This document shows positions 36,614 to 46,336 of a stretch of 64,000 bases of DNA, in pieces. Every line of letters begins with the position of its first letter. Position 1 is the first letter of the stretch. The stretch covers positions 992,001 through 1,056,000 of the forward strand of contig NZ_CP072934.1 in assembly GCF_024453815.1 (NCBI RefSeq), read 5' to 3'. The DNA comes from Corynebacterium pseudogenitalium. GTDB taxonomy: Bacteria; Actinomycetota; Actinomycetes; Mycobacteriales; Mycobacteriaceae. Position numbers and translations under genes: made by a program. Below the pieces are notes generated by a model, which worked only from the letters and a program-made list of their open reading frames with translations, had not been told where the DNA came from and searched no databases.

Positions 36614-38251
36614 ATGGCGGAGCTGACGATCTCCTCCGATGAGATCCGTAGCGCGATAGCGAACTACACCTCGAGCTACTCCGCGGAGGCCTCCCGTGAG
36701 GAGGTCGGCGTGGTGACTTCGGCTGCAGATGGTATTGCCCAGGTTTCCGGGCTGCCAGGATGCATGACGAATGAGCTGCTCGAGTTTCCGAACGGCGTCA
36801 TTGGCGTCGCACAGAACCTTGAGACCGATTCGATCGGTGTCGTGGTTCTGGGTAATTTCGAGATCCTCACCGAGGGCGACCAAGTAAAGCGGACAGGCGA
36901 AGTTCTGTCCATCCCGGTTGGGGAGGAATTCCTCGGCCGCGTTATTAACCCACTGGGCCAGCCAATTGACGGCCTTGGTCCAATTGAATCCAACGAAGAG
37001 CGCGCGCTTGAGCTGCAGGCTGCAGGCGTTCTCGACCGCCAGCCGGTTGAGGAACCAATGCAGACCGGTATCAAGGCTATTGACGCCATGACCCCAATCG
37101 GTCGTGGTCAGCGTCAGCTCGTCATTGGTGACCGTAAGACTGGTAAGACTGCAGTCTGCATCGACACGATCCTGAACCAGAAGCACTTCTGGGAGACCGG
37201 AGATCCGTCGAAGCAGGTTCGTTGCATCTACGTCGCGGTGGGCCAGAAGGGCTCCACGATCGCTGGCGTTCGTGCAACCCTCGAGCAGCACGGCGCGCTT
37301 GAGTACACCACGATTGTGGCTGCACCTGCATCCGACTCCGCAGGCTTCAAGTGGCTCGCACCATTCTCTGGTGCAGCGCTGGGCCAGCACTGGATGTACC
37401 AGGGCAAGCACGTGCTGGTGATTTACGATGACCTGACCAAGCAGGCAGAGGCATACCGTGCCATCTCGTTGCTGCTGCGTCGTCCACCAGGCCGCGAGGC
37501 ATACCCAGGTGACGTGTTCTACCTGCACTCTCGTCTGCTGGAGCGTGCTGCGAAGCTCAACGATGAGCTGGGTGCAGGCTCGTTGACCGCACTGCCGATC
37601 ATCGAGACGAAGGCTAACGACGTGGGTGCGTTCATTCCTACCAACGTCATCTCGATTACAGACGGCCAGGTCTTCCTCCAGTCCGACCTCTTCAACCAGG
37701 GTGTTCGCCCAGCTATTGACGTGGGTATCTCCGTGTCCCGTGTCGGTGGCGCTGCGCAGACTAAGGGTATGAAGAAGGTTGCAGGTAACCTGCGTCTCGA
37801 CCTTGCTGCATACCGTGACCTGGAAGCGTTCGCTGCGTTCGCGTCCGACCTCGATGCAGCTTCGAAGCGCCAGCTCGAGCGCGGTCAGCGTCTCGTAGAG
37901 CTCCTCAAGCAGTCGGAGAACGCTCCGCAGCCTGTTGAGTTCCAGATCGTATCTATCTGGCTTGCAAACGAAGGCGCCTTTGACGTCGTTCCCGTCGAAG
38001 ACGTGCGTCGCTACGAGTTCGAGCTGCAGGAGCACATTCGCTCCGTCGCTCCGGAAGTCTACGAACAGATCTCCGGTGGCGCTGCGCTCGACGATACGAG
38101 CAAGCAGACGCTGCTGCGCGTCAATGATGACTTCGCTCGCTCGTTCCAGTCCTCCACCGGTGAGCACATCGTGCGCGAGCCAGAGGCGGATCCGCTGGAC
38201 AAGCGTGAGGTCAAGAAAAATACCCTTAACGTCGGCCGTTCCAAGAAGTAG
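36614..38251 (+). CDS. atpA: ATP synthase subunit alpha
   Basis: Non-catalytic nucleotide-binding F1 subunit. 545 residues from ATG 36614, which has AGGAAG 5 nt upstream; an in-frame ATG 33 bases earlier is rejected. [11 protein letters not shown] is the usual corynebacterial start. Walker A is G-D-R-K-T-G-K-T-A near 175; the alpha signature [13 protein letters not shown] is near 370. Confidence 0.97.
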   Translation: MAELTISSDEIRSAIANYTSSYSAEASREEVGVVTSAADGIAQVSGLPGCMTNELLEFPNGVIGVAQNLETDSIGVVVLGNFEILTEGDQVKRTGEVLSIPVGEEFLGRVINPLGQPIDGLGPIESNEERALELQAAGVLDRQPVEEPMQTGIKAIDAMTPIGRGQRQLVIGDRKTGKTAVCIDTILNQKHFWETGDPSKQVRCIYVAVGQKGSTIAGVRATLEQHGALEYTTIVAAPASDSAGFKWLAPFSGAALGQHWMYQGKHVLVIYDDLTKQAEAYRAISLLLRRPPGREAYPGDVFYLHSRLLERAAKLNDELGAGSLTALPIIETKANDVGAFIPTNVISITDGQVFLQSDLFNQGVRPAIDVGISVSRVGGAAQTKGMKKVAGNLRLDLAAYRDLEAFAAFASDLDAASKRQLERGQRLVELLKQSENAPQPVEFQIVSIWLANEGAFDVVPVEDVRRYEFELQEHIRSVAPEVYEQISGGAALDDTSKQTLLRVNDDFARSFQSSTGEHIVREPEADPLDKREVKKNTLNVGRSKK

Positions 38252-38303
38252 TTCTTGGAACAAGACGTAAACGTCTACATATAGGAAGGGAGGAGAGTAA
38301 ACC

Positions 38304-39278
38304 ATGGCAACACTTCGCGAACTACGTGACCGTATTAGGTCTGTAAACTCCACGAAGAAAATCACTAAAGCCCAGGAGCTGATCGCGACTTCGCAGATCA
38401 CCAAGGCACAGCAGCGCGTCGAAGCGGCAAAGCCGTATGCCGACGAGTTGAAAGACGTCATGGAACGCCTCGCAGCTGCGAGCTCCCTCGATCACCCCAT
38501 GCTCCGTGAGCGTGAGAATGGTCGAGTCGCAGCAGTCCTCGTGGTCACATCAGACCGCGGTATGGCCGGCGGGTATAACCACAACGTGTTGAAGAAGGCA
38601 GCAGAGCTCGAGCGCATGCTTGAGGAAGCTGGCTACGAAGTCGTCCGCTACATCACGGGCGGTAAGGGCGTGACCCACTACCGTTTCCGCGATATGGAGG
38701 TCGAAGGCTCTTGGACTGGTTGGTCCCAGAAGCCTTCGTGGGAAGCGACCCACGACGTTCGTCGTCACCTGATCGACGGCTTCATGGCGAGCTCTGAAGG
38801 GACCGCTAAGTGGCGCGAGGGCCTGCATGGCCCTGAGGGTCAGGAGGTTCGTGGCTTCGACCAGGTACACGTGGTGTACACAGAATTTGTGTCGATGTTG
38901 ACACAAGAAGCCAGGGTGCACCAGTTGCTCCCAATTGAGCCGGTGCTTGAGGATTACGAGTACGAGCAGGAAGACATGCTCACCACAAGTGGGGATGTGC
39001 AACCGGACATGGATTTCGAACCTGATGCGGATACGCTGATGGACGAACTGCTTCCGGCGTATGTTTCTCGCTCGCTGTACTCGATTTTCTTGGAGGCATC
39101 TGCAGCGGAGTCCGCTTCACGTCGTACGGCGATGAAGAACGCTACGGACAATGCGACCGAATTGGCGAACAACTTGTCCCGTGAGGCTAACCAAGCCCGT
39201 CAGGCAAAAATTACCCAGGAAATCACCGAGATTATCGGCGGCGCTGGCGCGCTGTCTGGTAGTGGAGAAAGTGACTAA
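38304..39278 (+). CDS. atpG: ATP synthase subunit gamma
   Basis: Central rotor shaft of F1. 324 residues, long N- and C-terminal coiled-coil helices: R-I-R-S-V-N-S-T-K-K-I-T-K-A near 10-23 and the C-terminal S-R-R-T-A-M-K-N-A-T-D-N-A near 273-285. An acidic stretch of about 35 residues near 220-250 (E-D-Y-E-Y-E-Q-E-D) is longer than in E. coli; an insertion here is known in actinobacterial gamma subunits. GGAAGGGAGG precedes the ATG. Confidence 0.96.
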   Translation: MATLRELRDRIRSVNSTKKITKAQELIATSQITKAQQRVEAAKPYADELKDVMERLAAASSLDHPMLRERENGRVAAVLVVTSDRGMAGGYNHNVLKKAAELERMLEEAGYEVVRYITGGKGVTHYRFRDMEVEGSWTGWSQKPSWEATHDVRRHLIDGFMASSEGTAKWREGLHGPEGQEVRGFDQVHVVYTEFVSMLTQEARVHQLLPIEPVLEDYEYEQEDMLTTSGDVQPDMDFEPDADTLMDELLPAYVSRSLYSIFLEASAAESASRRTAMKNATDNATELANNLSREANQARQAKITQEITEIIGGAGALSGSGESD

Positions 39279-40775
<1,497 letters not shown>

Positions 40776-40784
40776 GAGGCAATA

Positions 40785-41159
40785 ATGGCTGAACTTACCG
40801 CTCAATTAGTCTCGGTAGACCGTTTGCTCTGGAAGGGTCCAGCAAGCATCGTGACTGCTCAGACTACCGAAGGTGAGATCGGCATTCTGCCTGGCCACGA
40901 ACCCATCCTTGGTCAGCTCAAGGACAATGGTGTCGTGACCATCCGCCCAATCGACGGCGAGCGCATCGTCGCCGCCGTCCAGGGTGGGTTCCTTTCCGTG
41001 CAAGGTGACAAAGTGACCATTCTTGCGGATTACGCCATCTTCGCCCACGAAGTGAATCGTGATGAAGCTCAGGCAGAGCTTCAGAACATTGATGACGCAC
41101 TCGCGAAGTCTCGTGCAGAGGCCGAGCTTGCTGCCGTCCGTCGCAGTGAATCTCGCTAA
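40785..41159 (+). CDS. atpC: ATP synthase subunit epsilon
   Basis: Regulatory F1 subunit. 124 residues: N-terminal beta sandwich with [11 protein letters not shown] (residues 29-39) and a short C-terminal helical part. AGGAGGC precedes the ATG. Last gene of the operon, followed by a strong hairpin terminator. Confidence 0.95.
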   Translation: MAELTAQLVSVDRLLWKGPASIVTAQTTEGEIGILPGHEPILGQLKDNGVVTIRPIDGERIVAAVQGGFLSVQGDKVTILADYAIFAHEVNRDEAQAELQNIDDALAKSRAEAELAAVRRSESR

Positions 41160-41206
41160 CGCGGTCACCGCGTAGGAGGAAGGTAGAGCGCCACGCTCAA
41201 CCTTGT

Positions 41207-41240
41207 AAAGCCCCGCTGTTTTAGCAGCGGGGCTTTCCGT
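41207..41240 (+). terminator. Terminator of the atp operon
   Basis: Perfect 12-bp stem AAAGCCCCGCTG (41207-41218) with CAGCGGGGCTTT (41225-41236), 6-nt loop, T-rich end. It lies 48 bases after atpC. Confidence 0.92.
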
Positions 41241-41251
41241 TTCTTCGTTGC

Positions 41252-41279
41252 TTGCACTGGCAGCGAAGGTCGCTAAAAT
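41252..41279 (+). promoter_or_regulatory. Promoter of the DUF2550-nucS region
   Basis: TTGCAC (41252-41257) and TAAAAT (41274-41279) with a 16-bp spacer, just after the atp terminator and about 43 nt before the next GTG start (41329). Confidence 0.65.
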
Positions 41280-41328
41280 GAAGCGCATACTTTCATCAAG
41301 GTCGGTTTGAACGAAGCAGAGGTGCAAT

Positions 41329-41802
41329 GTGATCGTTTTACTGTACGTGGCATTGTTCTTTGTGTTCTTTGTTATCACTGTGTGCGTGTGGCGCTTTTTA
41401 ATGTTCCGCAACTCCGGCGCGATAGGCCTGTTCCGACAACTCCCGGCCACCGGGGTCCACGGTTGGCGCCACGGTGTGCTAATCTATCACGCGGAGGAGC
41501 TCCGTTTTTATAAACTGCGGTCCTTGTCATTCCAGTACGACATGTGCATTGAGCGCACCCAGACCAGCTTCGAGGGAATGCGAGCGCTGAGTCAAGAAGA
41601 GCAGTCGTTCATGCCAGGGATTAAGGAAGCCGTACTGCTGCACGGTGCCGATGGCGATATTGAATTCGCGGGCCAGAAGCGCGCGCAGATGGCGTTGATT
41701 TCATGGATTGAGTCTGCACCTGATGAGCGGCAGGAAAAGGTTGATTACGAGGCGCTGCGTCGGCGTGCGCTGCGTGACCGCGGCCGCGATCAGCGCTACT
41801 AG
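41329..41802 (+). CDS. DUF2550 family membrane-anchored protein
   Basis: Conserved actinobacterial protein without assigned biochemical function. 157 residues from GTG 41329. One N-terminal membrane helix (about 3-25, L-Y-V-A-L-F-F-V-F-F), then a soluble domain containing W-R-H-G-V-L-I-Y-H near 46-54 and a charged Arg-rich C-terminus. Its place immediately after the atp operon is conserved in mycobacteria and corynebacteria. No function can be inferred from sequence. Confidence 0.82.
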   Translation: MIVLLYVALFFVFFVITVCVWRFLMFRNSGAIGLFRQLPATGVHGWRHGVLIYHAEELRFYKLRSLSFQYDMCIERTQTSFEGMRALSQEEQSFMPGIKEAVLLHGADGDIEFAGQKRAQMALISWIESAPDERQEKVDYEALRRRALRDRGRDQRY

Positions 41803-41847
41803 CGGGATAATTCCGTACAGAATGACACGACCGGTAGCCTAGTATCC

Positions 41848-42540
41848 ATGCGTCTTGTCATTGCTCGCTGTTCAGTAGATTATGTTGGTCGTCTCGATGC
41901 GCATTTGCCGTCTGCGCTTCGCCTTATTTTGATGAAAGCTGACGGGTCTGTGTCGATCCACGCAGACGACCGTGCTTATAAACCACTGAACTGGATGACA
42001 CCGCCGTGCACGATACGTGAACAAGCCGTCGTGGATATTGATGGGGAAGACACGGGGGACGAGTTGTGGATCGTGGAGAACCCAAAAGGCGAACAGCTTC
42101 GCATAACGGTCGAGGAGATCGTGTCTGATACCAACGTGGAGCTCGGTGAAGATCCAGGTCTTGTGAAGGACGGGGTGGAAGCGCACCTACAGGAGCTGTT
42201 GGCTGAGCATATTTCTACGCTCGGCGATGGGTTTACGCTCGTCCGCCGTGAGTATCCGACGGCGATTGGCCCAGTTGACCTGCTCGCCAAGGATGCAGAC
42301 GGCAAGACAGTTGCCGTTGAGGTGAAACGCCGGGGAGGGATCGACGGCGTCGAGCAGCTCAGCAGGTATGTTGAACTGCTTAACCGCGATAGCGTACTTC
42401 GTCCAGTACAGGGTGTGTTCGCTGCGCAGGAGATTAAGCCTCAGGCCCGCACGCTCGCGGAAGATCGTGGTTTTCGCTGTATTGTGCTGGACTATGACGA
42501 CCTGCGTGGAATTGAATCAGATGAGCTGCGCCTGTTTTAG
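41848..42540 (+). CDS. nucS: Mismatch-specific endonuclease NucS (EndoMS)
   Basis: Cuts DNA at mismatches; in actinobacteria lacking MutS/MutL it provides non-canonical mismatch repair. 230 residues: N-terminal dimerisation/DNA-binding domain, then a RecB-like nuclease core with D144 (G-P-V-D-L-L), E158-V-K160 as metal and catalytic residues. The C-terminal D-E-L-R-L-F resembles the short motif that binds the replication clamp in this family (inference). TAGCCT lies 7 nt before the ATG: probably leaderless. Confidence 0.94.
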   Translation: MRLVIARCSVDYVGRLDAHLPSALRLILMKADGSVSIHADDRAYKPLNWMTPPCTIREQAVVDIDGEDTGDELWIVENPKGEQLRITVEEIVSDTNVELGEDPGLVKDGVEAHLQELLAEHISTLGDGFTLVRREYPTAIGPVDLLAKDADGKTVAVEVKRRGGIDGVEQLSRYVELLNRDSVLRPVQGVFAAQEIKPQARTLAEDRGFRCIVLDYDDLRGIESDELRLF

Positions 42541-42555
42541 AGGAGCGATGTAGCA

Positions 42556-42843
42556 GTGCCGCGAAGAAATCGGCGTCAAAACATCCAGCCGAGCTATATA
42601 CTCCCGCGGGATGGGTCCACCTTTATCGGCACCCAGGAAATGGAAGGGCCGCGGTGGACGCATGGTGAGATCTACAAAGTGCGACAGATTGGCTCTTCCG
42701 CAGCGCGGAAGTTCTACGTGTGCCCGGGATGTAATCAGAACATTCCTCCGGGAGTAGCCCATGTCGTTGCGTGGCCGAAAGAAGTGGGGCGCGGGGCGGA
42801 TGATCGTCGGCACTGGCATAAACATTGTTGGTCGAGGCGGTAG
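42556..42843 (+). CDS. Small conserved protein with putative zinc site
   Basis: 95 residues from GTG 42556, with AGGAG 10 nt upstream and 15 bases after nucS. Basic N-terminus (R-R-N-R-R), then C-P-G-C near 56-59 and H-W-H-K-H-C-W at the end: two Cys at CxxC spacing plus distal His/Cys make a likely zinc-binding site, reminiscent of degenerate HNH or zinc-ribbon folds. I cannot name the family. Co-location with the mismatch nuclease makes a DNA-related role conceivable but unproven. The following gene appears to have its own promoter in the stop region. Confidence 0.7.
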   Translation: MPRRNRRQNIQPSYILPRDGSTFIGTQEMEGPRWTHGEIYKVRQIGSSAARKFYVCPGCNQNIPPGVAHVVAWPKEVGRGADDRRHWHKHCWSRR

Positions 42844-42853
42844 GGTATGAGGC

Positions 42854-43159
42854 ATGATTGCAGCATTTTCAGTAGCACCAGCCGTCACTGACACGCCGAA
42901 CGCGGAGATGTCGCAGGCCGTGGCACGCGCCGTGAAAGTAGTTCGTGAATCGGGGCTGCCGAATGAGACGACAGCCATGTTCACCACGGTTGAGGGTGAA
43001 TGGGACGAAGTCATGGACGTTATTAAGCGTGCGACGCAAGCGGTGGAGGAAGTGTCTCCACGTGTTTCGCTGGTGATTAAGGCGGATATCCGCCGTGGGT
43101 TTACAGATATGCTCCACCAGAAGATGGAGTCTTTGAACAAGCATCTTGAGGAGAACTAG
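42854..43159 (+). CDS. MTH1187/YkoF-type thiamine-binding protein
   Basis: 101 residues matching the DUF77 / thiamine-binding family: ferredoxin-like fold, with family-like segments S-V-A-P near 6-9, G-L-P-N-E-T-T-A-M-F-T-T-V-E-G near 34-48 and P-R-V-S-L-V-I-K-A-D near 69-78. Members bind thiamine or related compounds; the physiological role is unclear. TAGGGT (42841-42846, overlapping the preceding stop codon) is 7 nt before the ATG, again fitting a leaderless transcript. Confidence 0.8.
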   Translation: MIAAFSVAPAVTDTPNAEMSQAVARAVKVVRESGLPNETTAMFTTVEGEWDEVMDVIKRATQAVEEVSPRVSLVIKADIRRGFTDMLHQKMESLNKHLEEN

Positions 43160-43162
43160 GAC

Positions 43163-44041
43163 GTGACAGGACCACAATTTACGGCAGGGGCCGTTGATTT
43201 AGCTCAGGTAGCGAAGCAAGCGGAGGCCCGCGAGGAAATGCAGCGCGAGGGGTTTGTCCCAGTATTTACGGTTACTGAGGCAGATTTGGAAGCCAAGGTA
43301 CTGCAGCGCTCAATGCAGATTCCGGTTGTCGTTCATGTCGGTAGTGCGCGTTCAGCTGATTCGGAGTCGCTACGGGCGACGTTGACCAAGTTGGCTACCG
43401 GTCAGCGAGGATTCGCGTACGCATACGTTGATGCTGATGCCACTCCGCAGATCGCGCAGGCGCTTGGTGTACGGATTGTTCCGACTACGCTCGCGCTTGC
43501 TGCTGGGCGCCCACTGACGAGCTTCGAGGGGGATCAGTCGGAGGAAGAATTGAAGCCTTGGCTCGAGGCATTGGTGAGCAACGTTGGCAGGCAGTTGCAG
43601 GGCCTAGACGAGGAGCCCGTTGAGGATGCTGCCCCAGCAGAGGACCCGCGTTTGGAAGAGGCAGCTCGTGCGATGCAGGCAGGTGATTTCGATCAGGCTA
43701 CGGCTATCTACGATGCGATGCTGAGCGAGGAGCCTGGTAACAAAGAGGTTGCGCAGGCGAAGGCGACGGTGGCCGTCGTCAAGCGGCTTGACCCTGCGAA
43801 CTTGTCGGTTGATCCTATTGCTGATGCTGCGGAGCACCCTGACGATGTCGCGAAACAGCTGGTGGCTGCTGATGCTGAGCTCGTGTCCGGTGCGCCTGAG
43901 AAAGCATTCGACCGTCTGTTGGGCTTGGTCAAGCAGTCACCGGAGGCGAAAGAGCGACTGCTCGAGCTCTTCGGGCTTTTCGACGCCAGCGATCCGCGAG
44001 TATTGTCCGCTCGTACGAAGCTTGCGAGTGCACTGTTCTAA
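43163..44041 (+). CDS. Thioredoxin-fold/TPR protein (YbbN/CnoX-like), no CXXC
   Basis: 292 residues from GTG 43163. Thioredoxin-like domain at about 35-145: V-V-V-H-V-G-S-A-R-S near 54, and P-T-T-L-A-L at the position of the cis-Pro. The redox CXXC is replaced by S-A-R-S, so it cannot act as an oxidoreductase by that site. An acidic linker follows, then TPR-like helical repeats (A-A-R-A-M-Q-A-G-D-F-D-Q-A). YbbN/CnoX proteins are co-chaperones with GroEL/DnaK. A homologue next to glgB/glgE is also seen in mycobacteria. Confidence 0.8.
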   Translation: MTGPQFTAGAVDLAQVAKQAEAREEMQREGFVPVFTVTEADLEAKVLQRSMQIPVVVHVGSARSADSESLRATLTKLATGQRGFAYAYVDADATPQIAQALGVRIVPTTLALAAGRPLTSFEGDQSEEELKPWLEALVSNVGRQLQGLDEEPVEDAAPAEDPRLEEAARAMQAGDFDQATAIYDAMLSEEPGNKEVAQAKATVAVVKRLDPANLSVDPIADAAEHPDDVAKQLVAADAELVSGAPEKAFDRLLGLVKQSPEAKERLLELFGLFDASDPRVLSARTKLASALF

Positions 44042-44052
44042 CGAAACATGCA

Positions 44053-44091
44053 AAAGCCCGGACCTGCAGGAACTTCTGAGGCCCGGGCTTT
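44053..44091. terminator. Bidirectional terminator between convergent genes
   Basis: AAAGCCCGG (44053-44061) pairs perfectly with CCGGGCTTT (44083-44091), with A-rich and T-rich flanks on both sides. It serves the thioredoxin-fold gene from the left and glgB from the right. The loop is long (21 nt). Confidence 0.8.
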
Positions 44092-44097
44092 GTTGAT

Positions 44098-46302
44098 TTA
44101 GCGGCGAAGCTTGTACAGCTGTGCGCTCATCGCTGGGACGTGCAGCTCGATCGAGTGCGGGAATCGATCCCACTCGACGTCGTCGCTATGCACGGTGTGT
44201 GGCAGGTCGTTGTTAGCGCCACCGTAGACACCTGCGTCCGTGTTGATGAGTAGTTCCCACTCACCGTCGACTGGTAGGCCGATCCGGTAGTGCGGCTGCG
44301 AAGAACCGGACATGTTGATGACGGCCAACACAGGGTTGCCCTCGGTATCCCACCGGAGGTAGGCGAGGATGTTGTGCTGTGAGTCGTCGCCCTTGACCCA
44401 CTGGAATCCGGCAGGCACGTTGTCCTGCGCGTACAACGCAGGGGTGTCGACGTACACCCGGTTGAGGTCGCGAACCAGTTGCTGGATACCGCGGTGGTAC
44501 TCGTGGCCCCAGCCGTCGGAAATATTATCCCAGTTGATTGAGTTCGCTTCGTCCCACTCGGTGGTCTGGCCCCAGTCACAGCCCATGAAGAGGAGCTGCT
44601 TGCCTGGGTGGGAGAACATATAGCCGAAGAGCGTGCGAAGGCCTGCAGCCTTGTTCCAGTCATCGCCTGGCATGCGCTGCCAGAGGGAGCCCTTGCCGTG
44701 GACTACTTCGTCGTGGCTAAACGGCAGGACGTACTGCTCGGAAAACGCGTAGACCAGTGAGAACGTGATTTCGTTGTGGTGGTATGAGCGGTGAATCGGG
44801 TCGAGAGAGAAGTACTCGAGGGTGTCGTTCATCCAGCCCATGTTCCACTTCAGGGAGAAACCGAGGCCGTCGTTTTCCGTCATAGCGGTCACGCCTGGCC
44901 AAGCAGTAGACTCCTCCGCGATGGTCACGATGCCTGGGTGGTTGCGGTGAACCGTTGCGTTCATCTCTTGCAGGAATTGGACGGCGTCCCAGTTTTCGCG
45001 CCCACCAAACTGGTTCGGGAGCCATTCGCCAGGCTGGCGGGAGTAATCGAGGTAGAGCATTGATGCGACGGCGTCGACGCGGAGGCCATCGATGTGGAAC
45101 TCTTCGCACCAGTACAGGGCGTTAGCGACCAGGAAGTTGCGAACTTCGTTGCGTCCGAAGTCAAAGACGTAGGTGCCCCAGTCTTTCTGCTCACCACGGC
45201 GCCAGTCGGGGTGCTCGTAGAGGGCGGTGCCGTCGAAGCGGGCGAGTGCCCAGTCATCCTTCGGGAAGTGGGCTGGCACCCAGTCGACGATGACCCCGAT
45301 GCCTGCTGCGTGTAGGTCGTTGACGAGTGCGCGGAAATCATCTGGAGTTCCCCAACGGGCGGTTGGAGCGTAGTACCCCGTGACCTGGTAGCCCCAAGAG
45401 CCACCGAATGGATGCTCGGCTACCGGGAGGAACTCGACATGGGTGAAGCCGTTTTCCATGAGGTACGGTACGAGCTCGTCGCGCATCGTCTGGAAGGTTG
45501 CGCCCTTCTTCCATGAGCCGACGTGGCACTCGTAGACGCTCATTGGGGAGTTGGTCGGGTCTGCTTCGCAGCGCTTTTGCGCCCAATCCTCATCTGTCCA
45601 CTTGAACTCGGAAGGGGCGGCAACCACGGAGACGGTCTCTGGAGGTGTCAGCGTTTGCTTCGCCAGAGGGTCGGCCTTGTCGATGCGACGGCCGTCGGAC
45701 GTCTGTACTGCAAATTTGTACGTGGTGCCTGCCTCAATGCCCGGGATGAAGATCTCCCACACTCCAGTCGAACCGAGGACGCGCATCGGGTACTGGTTTG
45801 GGTTCCATGCACAGAAGTCACCGACGACGGCTACGCCCTGTGCGTTCGGGGCCCATACAGCGAACGAGGTACCAGTGACGGTGCCGAGCGTCGTCTCGTA
45901 GGTACGGACGTTGGCGCCGAGCACCTCCCAGAGACGCTCGTGGCGGCCTTCGCTAATCAGGTGCAGGTCGAGCGTGCCGAGTGTAGGCAGGAAGTGATAT
46001 GCGTCGGCGACGGTCACCGGGTCGCCCTCGGGGTAGTGCACCTTGAAGCGATAGTCGGGCGCAGTGGTGTCGGTCAAGCCGATCGCCCAAATATCGTCGC
46101 CAAGGGACTGCATTTGCCGGATCTCATCGTGGATGAGTAACTCGACGTTCGTTGCGCCGAGGAATCGGGTGCGAATGAGGGAGCCCTCGGGTGCTGCGTG
46201 CCATCCGTAGAAGTCGTGCGGTGCGTGGTGCTTGCATTCGAGGAGGCGGTGCCGATCGTGTGCCGGGATCAGCAGTGCTGGGTTGACTGAATTTGCAGAC
46301 AT
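44098..46302 (-). CDS. glgB: 1,4-alpha-glucan branching enzyme
   Basis: GH13 enzyme that makes alpha-1,6 branches in glycogen-type glucans. 734 residues from ATG 46302, which has AGAAAG upstream; the longer frame start is rejected. N-terminal CBM48-like modules, then the catalytic barrel with D-G-L-R-V-D-A-V near 408 (nucleophile Asp), E-E-S-T-A-W near 462 (acid/base Glu) and F-S-H-D-E-V-V-H downstream. It lies 34 bases after glgE; GlgE and GlgB together build glucan from maltose-1-phosphate. Confidence 0.96.
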   Translation of the reverse strand: MSANSVNPALLIPAHDRHRLLECKHHAPHDFYGWHAAPEGSLIRTRFLGATNVELLIHDEIRQMQSLGDDIWAIGLTDTTAPDYRFKVHYPEGDPVTVADAYHFLPTLGTLDLHLISEGRHERLWEVLGANVRTYETTLGTVTGTSFAVWAPNAQGVAVVGDFCAWNPNQYPMRVLGSTGVWEIFIPGIEAGTTYKFAVQTSDGRRIDKADPLAKQTLTPPETVSVVAAPSEFKWTDEDWAQKRCEADPTNSPMSVYECHVGSWKKGATFQTMRDELVPYLMENGFTHVEFLPVAEHPFGGSWGYQVTGYYAPTARWGTPDDFRALVNDLHAAGIGVIVDWVPAHFPKDDWALARFDGTALYEHPDWRRGEQKDWGTYVFDFGRNEVRNFLVANALYWCEEFHIDGLRVDAVASMLYLDYSRQPGEWLPNQFGGRENWDAVQFLQEMNATVHRNHPGIVTIAEESTAWPGVTAMTENDGLGFSLKWNMGWMNDTLEYFSLDPIHRSYHHNEITFSLVYAFSEQYVLPFSHDEVVHGKGSLWQRMPGDDWNKAAGLRTLFGYMFSHPGKQLLFMGCDWGQTTEWDEANSINWDNISDGWGHEYHRGIQQLVRDLNRVYVDTPALYAQDNVPAGFQWVKGDDSQHNILAYLRWDTEGNPVLAVINMSGSSQPHYRIGLPVDGEWELLINTDAGVYGGANNDLPHTVHSDDVEWDRFPHSIELHVPAMSAQLYKLRR

Positions 46303-46336
46303 AATGATCTTTCTAGCGTCTGTTTGGTCGCGGTTG

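Noticed and set aside
36254..38461. 735-residue open frame on the minus strand opposite atpH/atpA
   Set aside because: It lies entirely antisense to strongly conserved ATP synthase genes and its translation has no recognisable family; long antisense frames are common in GC-rich coding DNA.
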